Source: Anaeramoeba flamelloides (Eukaryota; Metamonada; Anaeramoebidae). From it: DNA of 64,000 nucleotides. The position numbers and the translations under genes are program-made. Location of the stretch: assembly GCA_027625915.1 (NCBI GenBank), contig JANTQA010000047.1, positions 18,848,001 through 18,912,000 on the forward strand, written 5' to 3'. Positions 23,794 through 36,755 of the stretch are shown in pieces (position 1 is the stretch's first letter; each line of letters opens with the position of its first letter). The notes beneath the pieces are model-generated. The model saw only the letters and a list, made by a program, of their open reading frames with translations, did not search any database and was not told the origin of the DNA.

Positions 23794-25284
23794 TCGATTT
23801 CAATCAATTTTTTTTTTTCAAAAAGTAAAAAGTTAAAAATAAAAAATAAAAAATAAATTTGTTTCAAACCTTTTTCATCAAATGTTTTAACAGAAAACCT
23901 TTGCTACATTTAAGTTTTTTTATTCAAGAAACACTTTTCTTATCAGTGTTTGTGATTCTTCAATATTTAATTTTTGTTTGAATAATTTGAACCAAAACTG
24001 TCATAACAAAACCCTTTCGCTTTTTATTAAGACATATTTTAATCGCTTGATTGTTTTAAAAAAGAGAAAAAAATAATGGGAAATTTTGTTTTTTTTTTTT
24101 GTACAGTCATCATTTTCATTTTTGTTTTCTTGAAATTAATTAGGTTTCTTTCTGATAAATTTTTATTAACGAGTCTATATAAAATGAAAACAAACTTGAA
24201 AGTTGTTCTTCTCAGATTTTTCGATCTTTTTTAAATTTTTGTCAAAAAACTGTCATTTATTGTTATTACACAAATTTTCAAAGATTTTATGAGAGTTAAG
24301 TCACAAAACATTTAACGAATTTTGTGAAATGAGTTTATATTTTCCACAAATTTCTTTTATTCTTTTTTAATAACATAAAAAGATTTGATCTTTTTCTCAC
24401 ACTTTTTGTAAAAAACCTAAAAGGGAAAAAAACTTTTACATATTTTGTAATTTAAGGTAGTTATTACTTTTTACCAAAGGTTAAGTAAGTAGTTTGTGCA
24501 AAACTGAATTATTAAATTCATTTCCTTAACCAAACAAATTGATATTTTAAAAAACACGAGAGTGGAAGATACATTTGTCAAATAAATTTATTTACCAACT
24601 AACAACAGGAAATCAAAAAAATTAAAAAATTGATCAAAAAAAAAATAAAAATCATTTATTTATTGATCTTATCTATAATATTTGAAAACAATTACTTATT
24701 CTTTATTCTGTTTTCTTTAAAATTCAAACGGTAAATATGTTTATATAAGAAAATTTTTGATTAACAAAATACTTATTTTATTAAAAGAATTTTCAAAATG
24801 AATTTTTAAAAATCCTTTTTTCATTTATGTCATCTAATTCTAATTTTTGTTCAGAAATTGGATATTTATTGAATTCCTTCTTGAGAGTAAGGATTTATTG
24901 GACAAATTCGTTTGACTTTAATTTTATTTATTTTCCATTAAAATCGAAAACTCAAAATAATTTGGAATCTGATTGAAATATTTTTCTCGCATTTTTTTTA
25001 CTTTGATATGAAATTTTGTAACATGTTTTTTGATTTCAATTTTTCAATCTCTTCACATAAAATTTGAAACAGTATTCTTTGTTTAGGCTTATTTTGATGA
25101 ATAATATTTGAAAATTGCATTTTGAAACAAATTTGTAAAAAAATGGTATGGATAAAAAATACTATTTGGTAATGGGGAAATAAATTGAAGGAAAAGAATT
25201 GGTTGGATTCTTTCCAAATTAATAAGATAAAGAAGAAAATCTTCGAAACCATAGATCGAATGTTAAATTATTTTTTTTATTACA

Positions 25285-26072
25285 GCCAGTTTCACTCGAC
25301 ATGGTAGAAACTTTCATATAAATTTAAGGCACAAAAAAATTTTCAAATTAAGGTATAAGGTATTTCCAAAAAAGTAGGGCATTTTTTTTACATTATAAAA
25401 AAATAATCTTTGTTCGTGGTAGTATTCATTAATTGGTGATATCAAATTAAGTTTAATATTAATATCAATTGAATAAATGGCTAAGATATTTATTTTAAAA
25501 TAAATTGGACGGAATATTTTTAAAAAATGAAAAAAAAAATAACACTTTTTTTGGTGAAAACAATATACTACAAACTTCAATAAAAAACTGGAAATATGTT
25601 TGGGTACAAATGATTTTTTAAACAATAAAATACAGTTATATGTTTTCAATTCTATTTTAAAAATTTTTTGCAATTAAAAAAGTTATGAAAACGGTTTTTT
25701 CAAACAAAAAGAAAATAATAAATACAAATTGTAGCTCTAAAAAATATCAGATAAAATCAAGATCAAAAAAATTAATATCTTTTCTTTGTTTAATACAATA
25801 CAAAGAAACAAATTGAATTATTATCAAGAATCGATAAATGGTAGTTAATTATTTTGGATGTTCAAATACTTTTTTTAAAGATTGTGTTTAGAAGATATAT
25901 TTTAAAATAAATTTACCCCACTTTATTGGAAATAGCTTATAACACAAATGTTATAAAAATAATTTGTGAACAAAAAAATCCCAAAAAATGTGTTTCAATT
26001 TGATATTTTTTTATTGCCTTAAATTTAGTTCAAAGTTTGTGTTATAAAAGTTGAACTGGCTCCATTGAATTA
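25285..26072. mobile_element. Degenerate mariner-type element of the CAGTTTCAC family
   Basis: The left end reads TACAGCCAGTTTCACT, then aaactttcat...aaatttaaggcacaaaaaaa. The right end, inverted, reads gagccagttcaacttttataacacaaactttgaac...aaatttaaggcaataaaaaaa. The arms resemble those of the much better preserved hairpin at 45097-45292. The interior, including a 119-codon minus frame at 25314-25673 that overlaps the arm, has no recognised transposase motif. Confidence 0.55.
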
Positions 26073-26925
26073 TTATTTCATATATTATATTTGTTCTTTA
26101 ATTTAATTGGTTTTCGTTTCCTTTTATAATTAATATTAAATCATTTAAAACATCTGGTAATGATTATTTGTGGATTATATTTTTAATGTAAAAGAATATT
26201 TTAATTGAGATATAATATTCTCTGTAATAATGGGTCATCTTGGAATATACTAAGTCATTATCATTGATAATATTTTTATTAATTTTTTTTTTATAATGTT
26301 GTTTAAAAGAATTTTATTGTTTTTATAATTATTTTACAAATAATTGTTTCAAAAAAATTTATTATATCAATTAAAATATATGTTATAATATCTTTATTCT
26401 CATTTTTATTATTTGATATTATCTTATTATAAGTATTTAATAAATTTAAATTACATCAACATAGTTATCATTTTTTTTTCTAAAATCATATTGTATTTTA
26501 TTCTGAAATTTCCAACAAGGTTCAAGTAATGATTATATCTTTTTAAATAATAAAGTTAAGTACTTTATTACATTTAGAAATTAAATAAAAATTATTTAAT
26601 AGTTACCTCTAATAATGGTTTGTGTTTTAATTGATTGATCATTAAAAAAATAAAATATGTACAATAATTCATTGTTTTATTCCCAATTGAATCTATAAAT
26701 AAACTATTTTTCAAAAATTTTGGCTCACTTTATTATGTTAATGTAAGTTTTTTGGTGGGTTTATTCCAGTATTCTTATCAAAAAAAATATTTTCAAATTT
26801 TTTTGGATCAAATTCGTTTATTCCATTTTTTGTAAAATTTTAGTTTTACTTTTTGAAATTTTAGTTTTTCTTTTTCTTTTTCTGTTTCTTTTATTTTTTT
26901 TTTTTCCTTTTTTTTTTCTTTTTCC

Positions 26926-26956
<31 letters not shown>

Positions 26957-27039
26957 TTCCTTTTTCTATCTTGTTTTTTTTTGATACTTTTTTTTGTAAA
27001 TAATCATGTTGAAAAAAAAAATCTTTGAAAAGGCAAATA

Positions 27040-27720
27040 ATCACTATGAAAATTGTGACTATGTAATGTCTTTTAAAATGAATTTAATTATTCATAAAAA
27101 ATCCTTTTTTTAACTTTTTTTCAGTTAAAGTTCAGTAATAAACAATTTTAAATGCTCATTTCAAAAAATGTGTCTCAATTTTTTTAAGTTTGTGATTATA
27201 ATTTTTTTTTATTTTTAAAATATCAGGTTTTTTATATATTTAGAATGATTTAAAAATTGAATTACAAATCAAATTTAGTTATTAATTGTTCTTGAATATT
27301 AAATGATAATCTTTTATATTCGATTTCTTATTCTAGGTGAGCCACAATTTTTGAACTGATGTTTATAAATTTTTTCATTTTATTTTTTTCTATTGAGATT
27401 TTTTTGAATGATTTCACAAAAAAAAAACACAATTAGAGAAAATACAAATAAATATGAAAAAAATTGTAACAATATAATATCTTTTAATCCAACACCTAAA
27501 ACCAAATAAAACGTTTTGTTAGTTTGTTTTAATTGAGAATCCAGTAGTAAAAAAAATACGTAATGCTCATTTCAAAAATCATTATTCACTTTTTTTAGGT
27601 TTTGGTTATGCTTTTATTTTATTTAGAAAATATCAAGCTTTGTTATGTTTATAATTATTAAAATATGAATTGTTTAATTTGATATTAAATTGTAAAATAC
27701 AGTGAACAAAATTTTATTTC
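27040..27720 (+). repeat. Diverged tandem duplication, about 415 bp period
   Basis: Segments 27040-27300 and 27455-27720 share ordered blocks: gaaaattgtgac/gaaaaaaattgtaac, taatgtcttttaa/taatatcttttaa, aatgctcatttcaaaaa, tttttttaagtttgtgattat/tttttttaggttttggttat and aaaatatcaggttttttat/aaaatatcaagctttgttat. No coding capacity is seen. Confidence 0.55.
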
Positions 27721-27979
27721 CTCTAACTTAAAAAAAAAAAGTAATTGCTTTGTAATAACAAGTAATCCCCTTAGTTCCAAATTTTAAAAACAAAAACAAA
27801 ATATAAGTTTTAGGTACTTTAATGATTTGAATTTTGATCTTTTTAAAGAATTATTTTGGAAAGTTAAATCAAAAATCTATTCAATTGATTTTTCAACAAA
27901 TAGATAGATTTAATAATTATTTTTTATTCATCAATTTATTATTTCGGGTGAGTATCCTCGATTAAAATATAGTTTAATT

Positions 27980-28420
27980 TGCCTCTGGTAACTTTAAACC
28001 AAGTTTTTTCTATAATGTGGTAAATGTAAATTTTAACTTTAATCTTTTCATTAACTCCATGTGGTTTAAAAGATCCTTTGAAGCGAAAGTTCTTCAAATT
28101 CTCTTTAAAAAATAACAAATTTTTTATTTTTCATTTTTTATGTTTTTTTATTGTATGTTTTCTTGTTGTGTATAGTTAGATCATTAGTCCCAAAAAATAA
28201 ATAGCATCTCATATTATTTCATTTGTTCAAAAATCACCAGTAATAATTCTTCATTTTAGTTCTTATCCCAGACTCCAAATAATGATATTACTCTAGTGCT
28301 AATGTGATATTAATTGTTGTTCTTTTTTTCTCAAAATAACATCTTATATCACTTCAAATGTGCTCATTTTTTCATTCATTCTGGCTAAACTCAAAACACA
28401 ATTTTAGTTGGTTATTTCCA
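27980..28420 (-). repeat. Dispersed repeat R6, copy 2 (inverted relative to copy 1)
   Basis: The reverse complement aligns with 11758-12160, including aatatcattatttggagtct, atatgagatgctatttattt and tcaaaggatctttt. It lies immediately downstream of the MSH2 stop. Confidence 0.65.
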
Positions 28421-28561
28421 AATCAAAATAATAAAGATTGATATTGAAGAGAAAAAAAAAAGAAATTATTCAAAATAAATATCTAAGATTTATTTTATTT
28501 TTCGATCACCTATCTTTACAATTTTATTAAAAAAAAATAGAAAATATAGTAGAAATAAAAT

Positions 28562-31500
28562 TTAATCAATTTGGCCAATTGTTTCAGTTATTATTTTGTT
28601 AACAAAGGTATTATTATTTTTCAATAGCCCATCCTTAATTTTTACCAATTGGTCATAAGCCTGTCTAGGTGCTAATTGATCGAAAGGTATTGATTCAAAT
28701 CCTGTAAGAAAGTCCAAAATTAATTGCTTCCCACCTTCAATTTCCTTTTCTCTTTCTTCTTCAAGTTCCTTCTCTTGTGATTGGCTTTGATCATTTTCAA
28801 TTTCTTGTAATAATCTCATTTTTGCCTTTAATTTTATTAAATTATGAACAAACAATAAATTGATGATCCAAAAAAAAAATAATTATAAAAAAAAAAAAGG
28901 GTGTAAAATTATTGTAAAAGAAAAGTTCATATCAAATAAATAAAAAAAAATTAAAAAAAAAACAATTCAAACCTTTCTTTTTAATTCATTTTCATGTTTT
29001 TCGATTTCTTTATGTTTCAATTTAGCATTTTCAATAATATATTGTGGGAATTTTACTATTTCTGCGACTCTAATACCTAAACTCTGGTCGCTTGAACCAT
29101 GTTTAACTTTAAACATTGGGATTACTGTATTTTTTGTGACCATTGACGACACATGCAAATTGGAAATATTTGGGACTGATTTGGATAGAGAAGTTAGCTC
29201 ATGGAAATGTGTGGCAAATAGAGTGATTGAACCAATTTTTTTGCTGATGTGTTCTGAAATAGCCCATGCTAGCCCAAATCCGTCTGTTGTTGATGTCCCC
29301 CTACCAAGTTCGTCGATGATTATCAACGAGTGCTTAGTGGCTGTCTGCAAGATCGAACTGGCTTCTAACATTTCTGCCTGGAAGGTTGAAACCCCCTGTA
29401 GCTGCCGATCCCCTGCGCCAACCCTTGCGAGGATACAATCGCGGACTGATATTGTAGCTTCTGTGCAGGGGACAAAGGATCCAATTTGGGCCATTAAAAT
29501 GATCATTCCAATTTGCTTAATGTATGTGGACTTGCCAAAGCAATTTGGCCCCGTAATGAACACAAAGGAAGAATTTGCATTCACCGACAAGTCATTGGGT
29601 ATGAACGTAACACCTTCCTGTACCTCTACACAGGGGTGCCTTGATTCTTTCAAAACGACTTTCTGCTCTTCCATTGGTAGCATTGCTGGCTTAATGTATG
29701 GAAGCGTTGATTCCGTGGCTACTGTTGCAAAGCTGAGAAGCACATCTATTTCTGAAACAATTTCCGATAATTGATCAAAAAAACTGCCAAACCCCTGGCA
29801 AACCGTGATAACTCCATTGACAATATCTTCTTGAATATTTTGATAGTCTTCTTGTATTTCATTCAATTGGCTATTCATTTTTTGGAGTTTCTTTGTTGTA
29901 AATTTGACCCCATTTTTTCGATTTTCTATTTGAATGATGTCTTTATGTCCCCTGACGTGCTTGTGGTTAGTTTTTGTGACCCTGAAATAATAGCCATGAG
30001 ATTTTGAATTTTCAAAATATACCTTTTCGGGTGGCAAAGATTTGAAGGTATTTTTAATTTTTGAGGAATATTTGTTGATTTTTTTTAAAATGGACTCTCT
30101 GTTTTCAGATAATTCAGCCAAATCTTCGTTGTACTCTGAATTGATCATATATTCTCGATCCTTTTCATAAGCTTTAAGATCGACAACGGTCTTTACCATT
30201 TCAATAAATTTGCTGAGGGAATTGATAATTTTGATCAATGGCTCGATGTATCGCTCTTTAATGAGTCCAAATTTTCCTTTGTTGTCTTGGCTTTCATTGT
30301 CTTCGTCAATTTCAATTTTGCTGTCGTTCTCATTATCATTTTCTTCTTCGCCAGTGTTCAATTCAGAGTTTGTAAAAGTTTGAATGAGGTTGATTATCTC
30401 TTGCGTCACCTGAAACATCCTAATTACATCCGATAATGAAGCCGTGCCTCTTTGAAATTTGTTATTGGTTCTGGGAATGTCTGGGAAATTGTGTAAATGG
30501 ATGTCTCTGCAGGTCATACGCAGATCGTTATCTTGGACAAAGGATTCCACGACCAGGTGCCTTTTGGTGATTTCTTCCAATTGGATTGAGGGCTGTTTAA
30601 TCCAGAGTGACAATTTCCTCGATCCAATTTTTGTACAGCACCTATTCAAGAGCCCAATTAACGATGATCCCCTTAAGTCTTGGTCATTTGTGAAAAATTG
30701 GCTTTTCGATTGGTTGAAATGTTCTTCCCTTGACGGAAACAAATTCAGAGCCTCAAAGGCCGTGGAGTCGATACGCATTTTTTGCATTGGATCGAATGTT
30801 GAAATTCTGAACGTCCCATTATTTTGTTCGTCGTCTAATAAGCCCAAATAGGAAACCAAAGTGTTTACAGCTGGCAAAGACGAAGAATGCTTTTCAAAGA
30901 TTTGTTGCAACGAAAATTTGTTACTATTTTGATCCTTGTTCTTGCTTGATTGGCTGTTTGTAATTAAGACAGACAGGTCCTTCTCCAAATCGGTAGAGTT
31001 GACCTTGTACGGAAATTCCTTTTTGGTGCGCTCTGTTAAGACCACCCCGCATCTCTGCAAGACTTCGGTGGCCTTTTTATAGGAGTAATTTAACATTTTG
31101 CCGATCTGGTTCTTTGCCAGAATTAGGCATTCCCGGGCGCCCATTTGCACACAAATAGACTCAAGCGTTGTAAGTTGTGAGTTGTCCTCAATGGATGTGA
31201 TCCCAATGGTGTGCAGCGTTGAATCACAAAAGGCAACACCGATCTTGAGTGTTTCTTGCTCTTGGATTAAATGTATCGCCATGACAATCGGCGGGCTATC
31301 GATCCAAACCCCGAGATTTGAGCTGCCACTGCTGGCGCCCGCAAAAAGGATCTCCTCAAAGTCCCGTACATTGCCCGGGGATCCCCTTTTGATGATTTTC
31401 CATTCGCTCTGTGTCGTGCCTCGATTGTTGTACACCTGCACACGAAACCTTTTCACTAAAAGCAAATCTCGTAAGATGGAGGCAAACATTTGTACGCTGA

Positions 31501-31714
31501 CAGTAATGGAGTCCAATTCTTTGCCCTTTGGACCCATTTTTTTAACAGTTTCTAACGTTCGGTAATACTCCTCGCCAATGAAAAGTGCGTTCGATCCATG
31601 AACGGTGTAATAATGCGATTTTTCTGATTTGCGCTCGAAAAATCTGATAAGATTTTGATCGCTTTTTTTTAATTTGCGATAGAATGTACAAAATAAGTTA
31701 GTAGAAGCAGACAT
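28562..31714 (-). CDS. MSH2: DNA mismatch repair protein MSH2, 2 exons
   Basis: MutS homologue that pairs with MSH6 or MSH3 to recognise mismatches in the nucleus. The exons are 28973-31714 and 28562-28825, giving 1001 residues. The intron (28826-28972, donor gtttga, acceptor aaag) is phase 0. Domain order is complete: mismatch-binding/connector (YYTVHGSNALFIGEEYY, LLLVKRFRVQVY), core lever (TFDPMQKMRIDSTAFEALNL, LLNRCCTKIGSRKLSLWIKQ), clamp with an acidic insertion around TGEEENDNEND, then ATPase (ASRHPCVEVQ equivalent ESRHPCVEVQEGVTFIPND, Walker B LIIIDELGRGTST, FATHFHELTSL). The Walker A motif at 29528-29551 reads GPNCFGKS instead of the usual GPNMGGKS. The second exon supplies the typical C-terminus (NNTFVNKIITETI). 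The start was taken at ATG 31714 (aagaaATGTCTGC); an in-frame ATG at 31735 would add seven residues. Confidence 0.95.
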
Positions 31715-32459
31715 TTCTTTTTTTTTTGTTCGCATCGATGTTGTGTTGAGTTGTTTGATTTAAATTCTTTGGTTTGTTTGTTGTTATTGTTGTAGGTTTT
31801 GGTTTTTGTTTGCTTTGAAAGGAAGAAAAAGAAGAAGGTTTTCTATTTTTTAATATTCCTTGTAACGAATATATGAAAAAATTTTAATTGCTTTCTCAAA
31901 AAAGAAAAGTTGTTCTTTATCAAAATAAATAAAAAAATGTGATCTCCGATATTTTTTTTTTTGAATTAAAATCTAATTGTTTAATTCAATGGTAATCGAT
32001 TGTGATCTTTTTTGTCAATGGTTTTGAGGAGAAAAAGTTCATATTTTAATAAAATAAATTAACGTTAATATTCTGTTTTTTTTCTTGTTGTTTTCAGAGA
32101 AATAAGTACAAACCTGTTGTTTGTCTTATGTTTTTGTGGTGTAGGTTGGGAGTATTCTTCTGTTCAATTTGTAAAAATTAAGGAAAATTTTTAAAATCGT
32201 ATTTTTAATGATTGCTTTTACGATTTAACCGATTTTCAACTTTAAGGGAATAGATTTTTTTGATCGGAAGATAATTCATTGATTTGTTGATTTGTGAATT
32301 TTTTACATAATATTGTATAAATGGCCACTATAGACTTGACAAATATATGGTATAAAATAAAAACAATGTTTATTTTTTTGGCTATTTTATTTCGAATCTC
32401 TATTGGATCAAATTTTATAGAAATATCTTTTTTTTTTCAATTCTTTAAATATCTTTGAT

Positions 32460-33000
32460 TTAGGTTTCTTGGCCCACCCAAATTATCTATAATAATATAA
32501 AGAACAAAAAAAGTTCCAAACACATGGATAGAACATACAAATTACAAGAGATGATTTGAAAACTCTATTTACACATGAAAAGATAAATATGAAAATCAAA
32601 TCGAAATTGTTTTCAATTTATTATTTGATAACTAGTAAATATTAGTATGAAAACATAAAAATGAAAGTAACAAGTCATACAAACCACTATGTTAATTTAC
32701 TTTTCATCTTTAATAATAAAGTTTATTTAGAATATACCATTTATTTCACAATTAATGTAATAATATTTTCATTGAGTTTTCCAAAAAAAAGATCAAAAAT
32801 CAGTGAAAATTTTGAAATTTTGAATAATTCTTAAAAGAACCTTAAATTATTAATTTAACTTTTATATTTGGTGAACTTTGATGATTTATTTTAAATCTAG
32901 TAAGGTGATTATTTTTTTTCCAAATCTTGATGAAACTTTTAATCTTTTTATTTTACAATTAACAGTAATCAAAATTACATTACTTCAAACTTATGATGTT
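32460..33000 (+). repeat. Dispersed repeat R1, copy 4
   Basis: It contains ttcttggcccacccaa (compare ttcttggttcgcccaa at 3120), acaagagatgatttg, tttccaaaaaaaagatcaaaaatc and atctttttattttacaattaacagtaa, which also occur in the copies at 1606-3200. The block order differs, so one copy is rearranged or permuted. Confidence 0.55.
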
Positions 33001-33224
33001 ATTGTATTTATTATTGTTATTAATACCACTTTTTTTTAAAGTCTCGTCTAAAAAATGTTTTTTTTTCAGGTTCAAATTCCTAAAAAAACCGTGGAATAAA
33101 TTTTGGTATATTCAACTTAAGTGTATTTGTTTTGATAGATAATAACCAATAGTTTTGAAAATGCAGTACTCTTCGAGACAAAAATGAAATAGAGAAAAAA
33201 ATTATTATTATGATAATTATTAAA

Positions 33225-33960
33225 AGTGTATATCAGACCCCTAGGTTTGTTTTTACTTTTTATAATAAACTGGAAATTTCTTAAATTTTCTATTTATTCC
33301 AAAAAATAAAAAAAAAAAAACAAGAAAGTGTTCGTCAAGTGCCTAACTTTTCTTAAGGTTTTCTGTTTTATTTGTAAAATCTATCGATTTTCCAAATAAA
33401 CAGAAAACTCAAGAAAAGTTAAAGACAGTTCTGTTTACTTTTTAGAAAAAACTGAAAATTTATTAAAATTTCCAGTTTATTCCAAAAATCAAAAAAAACC
33501 TAATGGAAAATCAAAAAAAAATATTTATTTCAATTTATATCAATAAATAATTTTTTAATGGTTAGAACAATTGATTATCCATTTGAAAGATATTTAAAAA
33601 AATTGATGTTCTTTTAAAAATATAATAAAATTACCTGGTATCTAAAAGAAAAAAATTTTAATTTTTTTACTATTAAATTGAAAAAAAAATATTAATGTGA
33701 AAATGGAATTTATAAATTAAATTATTCAATATCTTGAAAAAAATTATTAAGGGATCATGGAGAATATGATTTATCTACTCAAATTGTTAAAAATTTTGAA
33801 AAATATTTTTTCATTAAAGATCTTTTATTAACTTGAAGTTTTTGTTTACCAGTAAAGTTATCAAAAAGTAAAAAATTATCCAATATAATTATTTTTTTTT
33901 CAAAAATTTTGTTTTTGAATGTGATTTGTTGTCTTACCCAAAATTAAAATTGATAAAATA
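33225..33960 (+). repeat. Dispersed repeat R2, copy 2, with hairpin
   Basis: Ordered blocks match copy 1 (atcaataaataattttttaat, atccatttgaaagatattta, tactattaaattgaaaaaaa, aaagttatcaaaaagtaaaa). At 33345-33420 an inverted repeat of about 30-base arms (aacttttcttaaggttttct ... agaaaactcaagaaaagtt) precedes the shared body; the same half-arms recur at 40680-40780. Confidence 0.7.
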
Positions 33961-36755
33961 TGTGGTTTTTATCAAAATTAGAAAAACTTTCCTAGTATTC
34001 CCATGAAACAGATTGTTAATAAAAAGGAAATCATACATTAAACTCTATATTTTACAATTCAAACACTTAAAAGGAACATAAAAAAAATTGTAACAGGGAT
34101 TGTGACTTCTAAAAGAGCTATTATCCAAGAATATACCAAAGATACCACTTTATTTACACTATTTTATATGTGAAGTTACAGCATCTCAAAAGTAATAGAT
34201 ACAACCCAAATCAAACCAAACAAAACCATTTTAAATAAATTCACCGAAACTAGATAAATATTGGTTATTGGGGTAGCCAGATCAACAATTACTACATAAA
34301 TCGTAAAAAACATAGAGAGTTGTATATTGTATTTAGAAAAAGGGTATATGAAATTATTGGCATATTTAATTTGTTGAAGGGGCGATGTCTGGATGTATAA
34401 CTCAAACTGGGATCTTCGAATTTAAGGACTCAATTTTCATACTCTAAACCTTTGAAAGGACAACCAACCATCGTTTCATTGATGTTATACATGGTAAATT
34501 ATACTACATCCATGATGTAAGTGAAACCATGACAATGGACTAAAATATTCCTCTGTGAACAGGACTAGTCAAATTCATCCCAGAGATGGCTTTTGATAAA
34601 ATACCAAATAATAAATGACCCATTTTGGGATATCGAGGTTTCTATAATTCTATTTTTTTATAAAATGAAAAAAAAATATCTTATTTCTTTTTTTATTATT
34701 ATTTTATTTTTAGTTGTTTTTTTTTATATTTTTTTTATTATGAAATCTTTGGGATTTTCCAAATTTTTTTAGATGAAAAATATCAATCTAATACATAAAA
34801 TTAATTTTTATTTTTCTAACTGTATTGTAATCTATTTTCTTTTTGAATACATTTAGAGTAATCTATTTATTTCAGGGGTTAATTTTATATCCCTGATAGG
34901 GGAACTAGTGGATTTAGATGCTAGATATTTTTTTAGAAAATAGAATTTTTGGTAATTTGGTTATATAAAAAACCTTTGAATTCAGAAAATAAATAAAATT
35001 ATTTTTGACAATAAAAATTAAAATATGAAAAATTGAAATATCACACCTATTTTCTTGATTTGCCCGACTGATTAACTAAAAAATAACAATTCATAGGATA
35101 GGGTTTTATTATTTTTGATTGGCAAGAAAATGTATAAATTGATTAATTACTGTTTTTGAATATAAAATGGAATAAATTTTTGCTAAATGACGAGTCATTA
35201 CGGTGCAAATTTTTTTTTGAAAATCATTAAAAAATATCTAAATTTTATAGGTAACCAATAATAATTAAAAACCTAATCAACATGTGATATACAATCAATC
35301 TCCTAAAATCAAAGTATCAAAAAATATAACATTTATCGAAAAAAAACACCAAGAAAGACACCCGTTTTCCTATTCCAATGGTTAGAATATATAATTTTGA
35401 AAAAAACTGTTTTAGTAAAAAAGTACCACTCTTTGAAGCATTTTGAGATCTCTAAGATTTTTTTTTTCAAAAGAGTTATTTTTATCTCAAGAATGTTACC
35501 AAATCCTTAATTTGTCAAATTTTAAAGGTTACAAAATAACTAAAAATTAGATTAAATAAAATAAAGTGATTCTACACTTAAACGGAGCAATTGGTTTGAA
35601 ATTGAAGAAATTTCAGCCTTTGGGGATATAAATTAAAAAAAGGGGTATTATTTTTTAAAATTTGATTATTCTGAAATTAGAATTCTTTTTAAACTTTTTA
35701 TTTTTGAATTGAATTTTTTTATCAAATAGGATTTTAAGAATTTTTTTTTTTGTTTATTGAATTTTTTACTATCAAGTATCCGATGAATTTTTTTTTCAAA
35801 AAATTAGATAATTTGGAGATTTTTTTTAAACTTTACTATTTCATTGAATTTTTTGATAATATAGATCCTTTGAAATTTTTTTTTGTTATTTGAATTTTAT
35901 CAATCAAAATAATGGAAATTTCCCAATAACTCTTTTTTGTTGTCAAGTTATCATTTGGGTATGGAGAAAATCCACAGTAAATGACTAAAACATTAAGTAT
36001 TATTTTACTTATGAACTCAAATATGTATCATTGGTATTATAATAAAAAATGGGATATAAAATATTTGTTCTTCAACTTTCTTTTTTTCCAAATTTTCATT
36101 TAACGAATATCTCTTTCAGAGAAATAGATTGTAATTTATTATCAAAGTTTATTCGTTGAGAAATCTTTTTGGCTGGTTTCAGGGAATATAGTAGGTGAAC
36201 CAAGAATACTTGATAAAAGAAATGTTTGATAATTAAAAAAAGGAAAATCAGTCATAATATTTTCTAATTGAATTTTTTAAGGCTTGGAGATTAAAAAATG
36301 AAATTGGTTTTCTATTGGATGAGTTACTCGAATGGTAGTCATACCCATTCTTAAAATGTTTATGTTTTAGAGAGAATAAAACAAGAAATATTCTTGATTC
36401 AATTTCCACATTTTGAAATATTAATTAATAAATAGTTTTCAAAGTAAACCTCTGTTAACAAAAAACGAGTAAACCAAGTACTAAATGGGTAACGAAATAA
36501 CAGAATTTAATTAATTTGTACAGAAAAAAACTTTTGTAAAAGTGTTGATGTACTTACTTTTTACAAAAAGCTGATAAAATCTCACATTAGATTTCTAATT
36601 AAGAACAAACAGATTTTTGTGCCAAGAAAGGATTATTGGTCTAAATAATTTTGTTTGACAGTATTAGTCGGTTTGAGAAAGTGTGATTAAAAGGACTTTT
36701 GATCCTTTTAAAGATCATTTTTTTATCCATTTTTCAACTCAAATACTAATAACAA

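Larger units (their letters stand above)
23794..28561. other. Gap between the orphan gene and MSH2
   Basis: No gene is seen. It holds a degenerate mariner-type element (about 25285-26072), a TTTTTC microsatellite region (about 26860-26965) that creates a Lys/Glu frame on the minus strand, a diverged tandem duplication (about 27040-27300 and 27455-27720), and repeat R6 copy 2 (27980-28420). The rest is AT-rich sequence without recognisable content. Confidence 0.55.
31736..36755. other. Divergent intergenic region between MSH2 and PMM
   Basis: No gene is seen. MSH2 and the phosphomannomutase gene diverge from it, so it must hold both promoters. It contains a copy of repeat R1 (32460-33000), a copy of repeat R2 with an internal hairpin (33225-33960), and a less AT-rich, coding-like island at 34380-34640 that has no recognisable family. 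The remaining stretches (31736-32450, 34650-36750) are AT-rich with T tracts and nothing identifiable. Confidence 0.6.

Noticed and set aside
26808-27044. 78-codon Lys/Glu frame on the minus strand
   Set aside because: It is produced almost wholly by a TTTTTC/TTTTC microsatellite; the unique ends are short and no acceptor or donor context ties it to a gene.
29136-31565. Several long frames on the plus strand opposite MSH2
   Set aside because: They are antisense shadows of the MSH2 exon; they have no family motifs.
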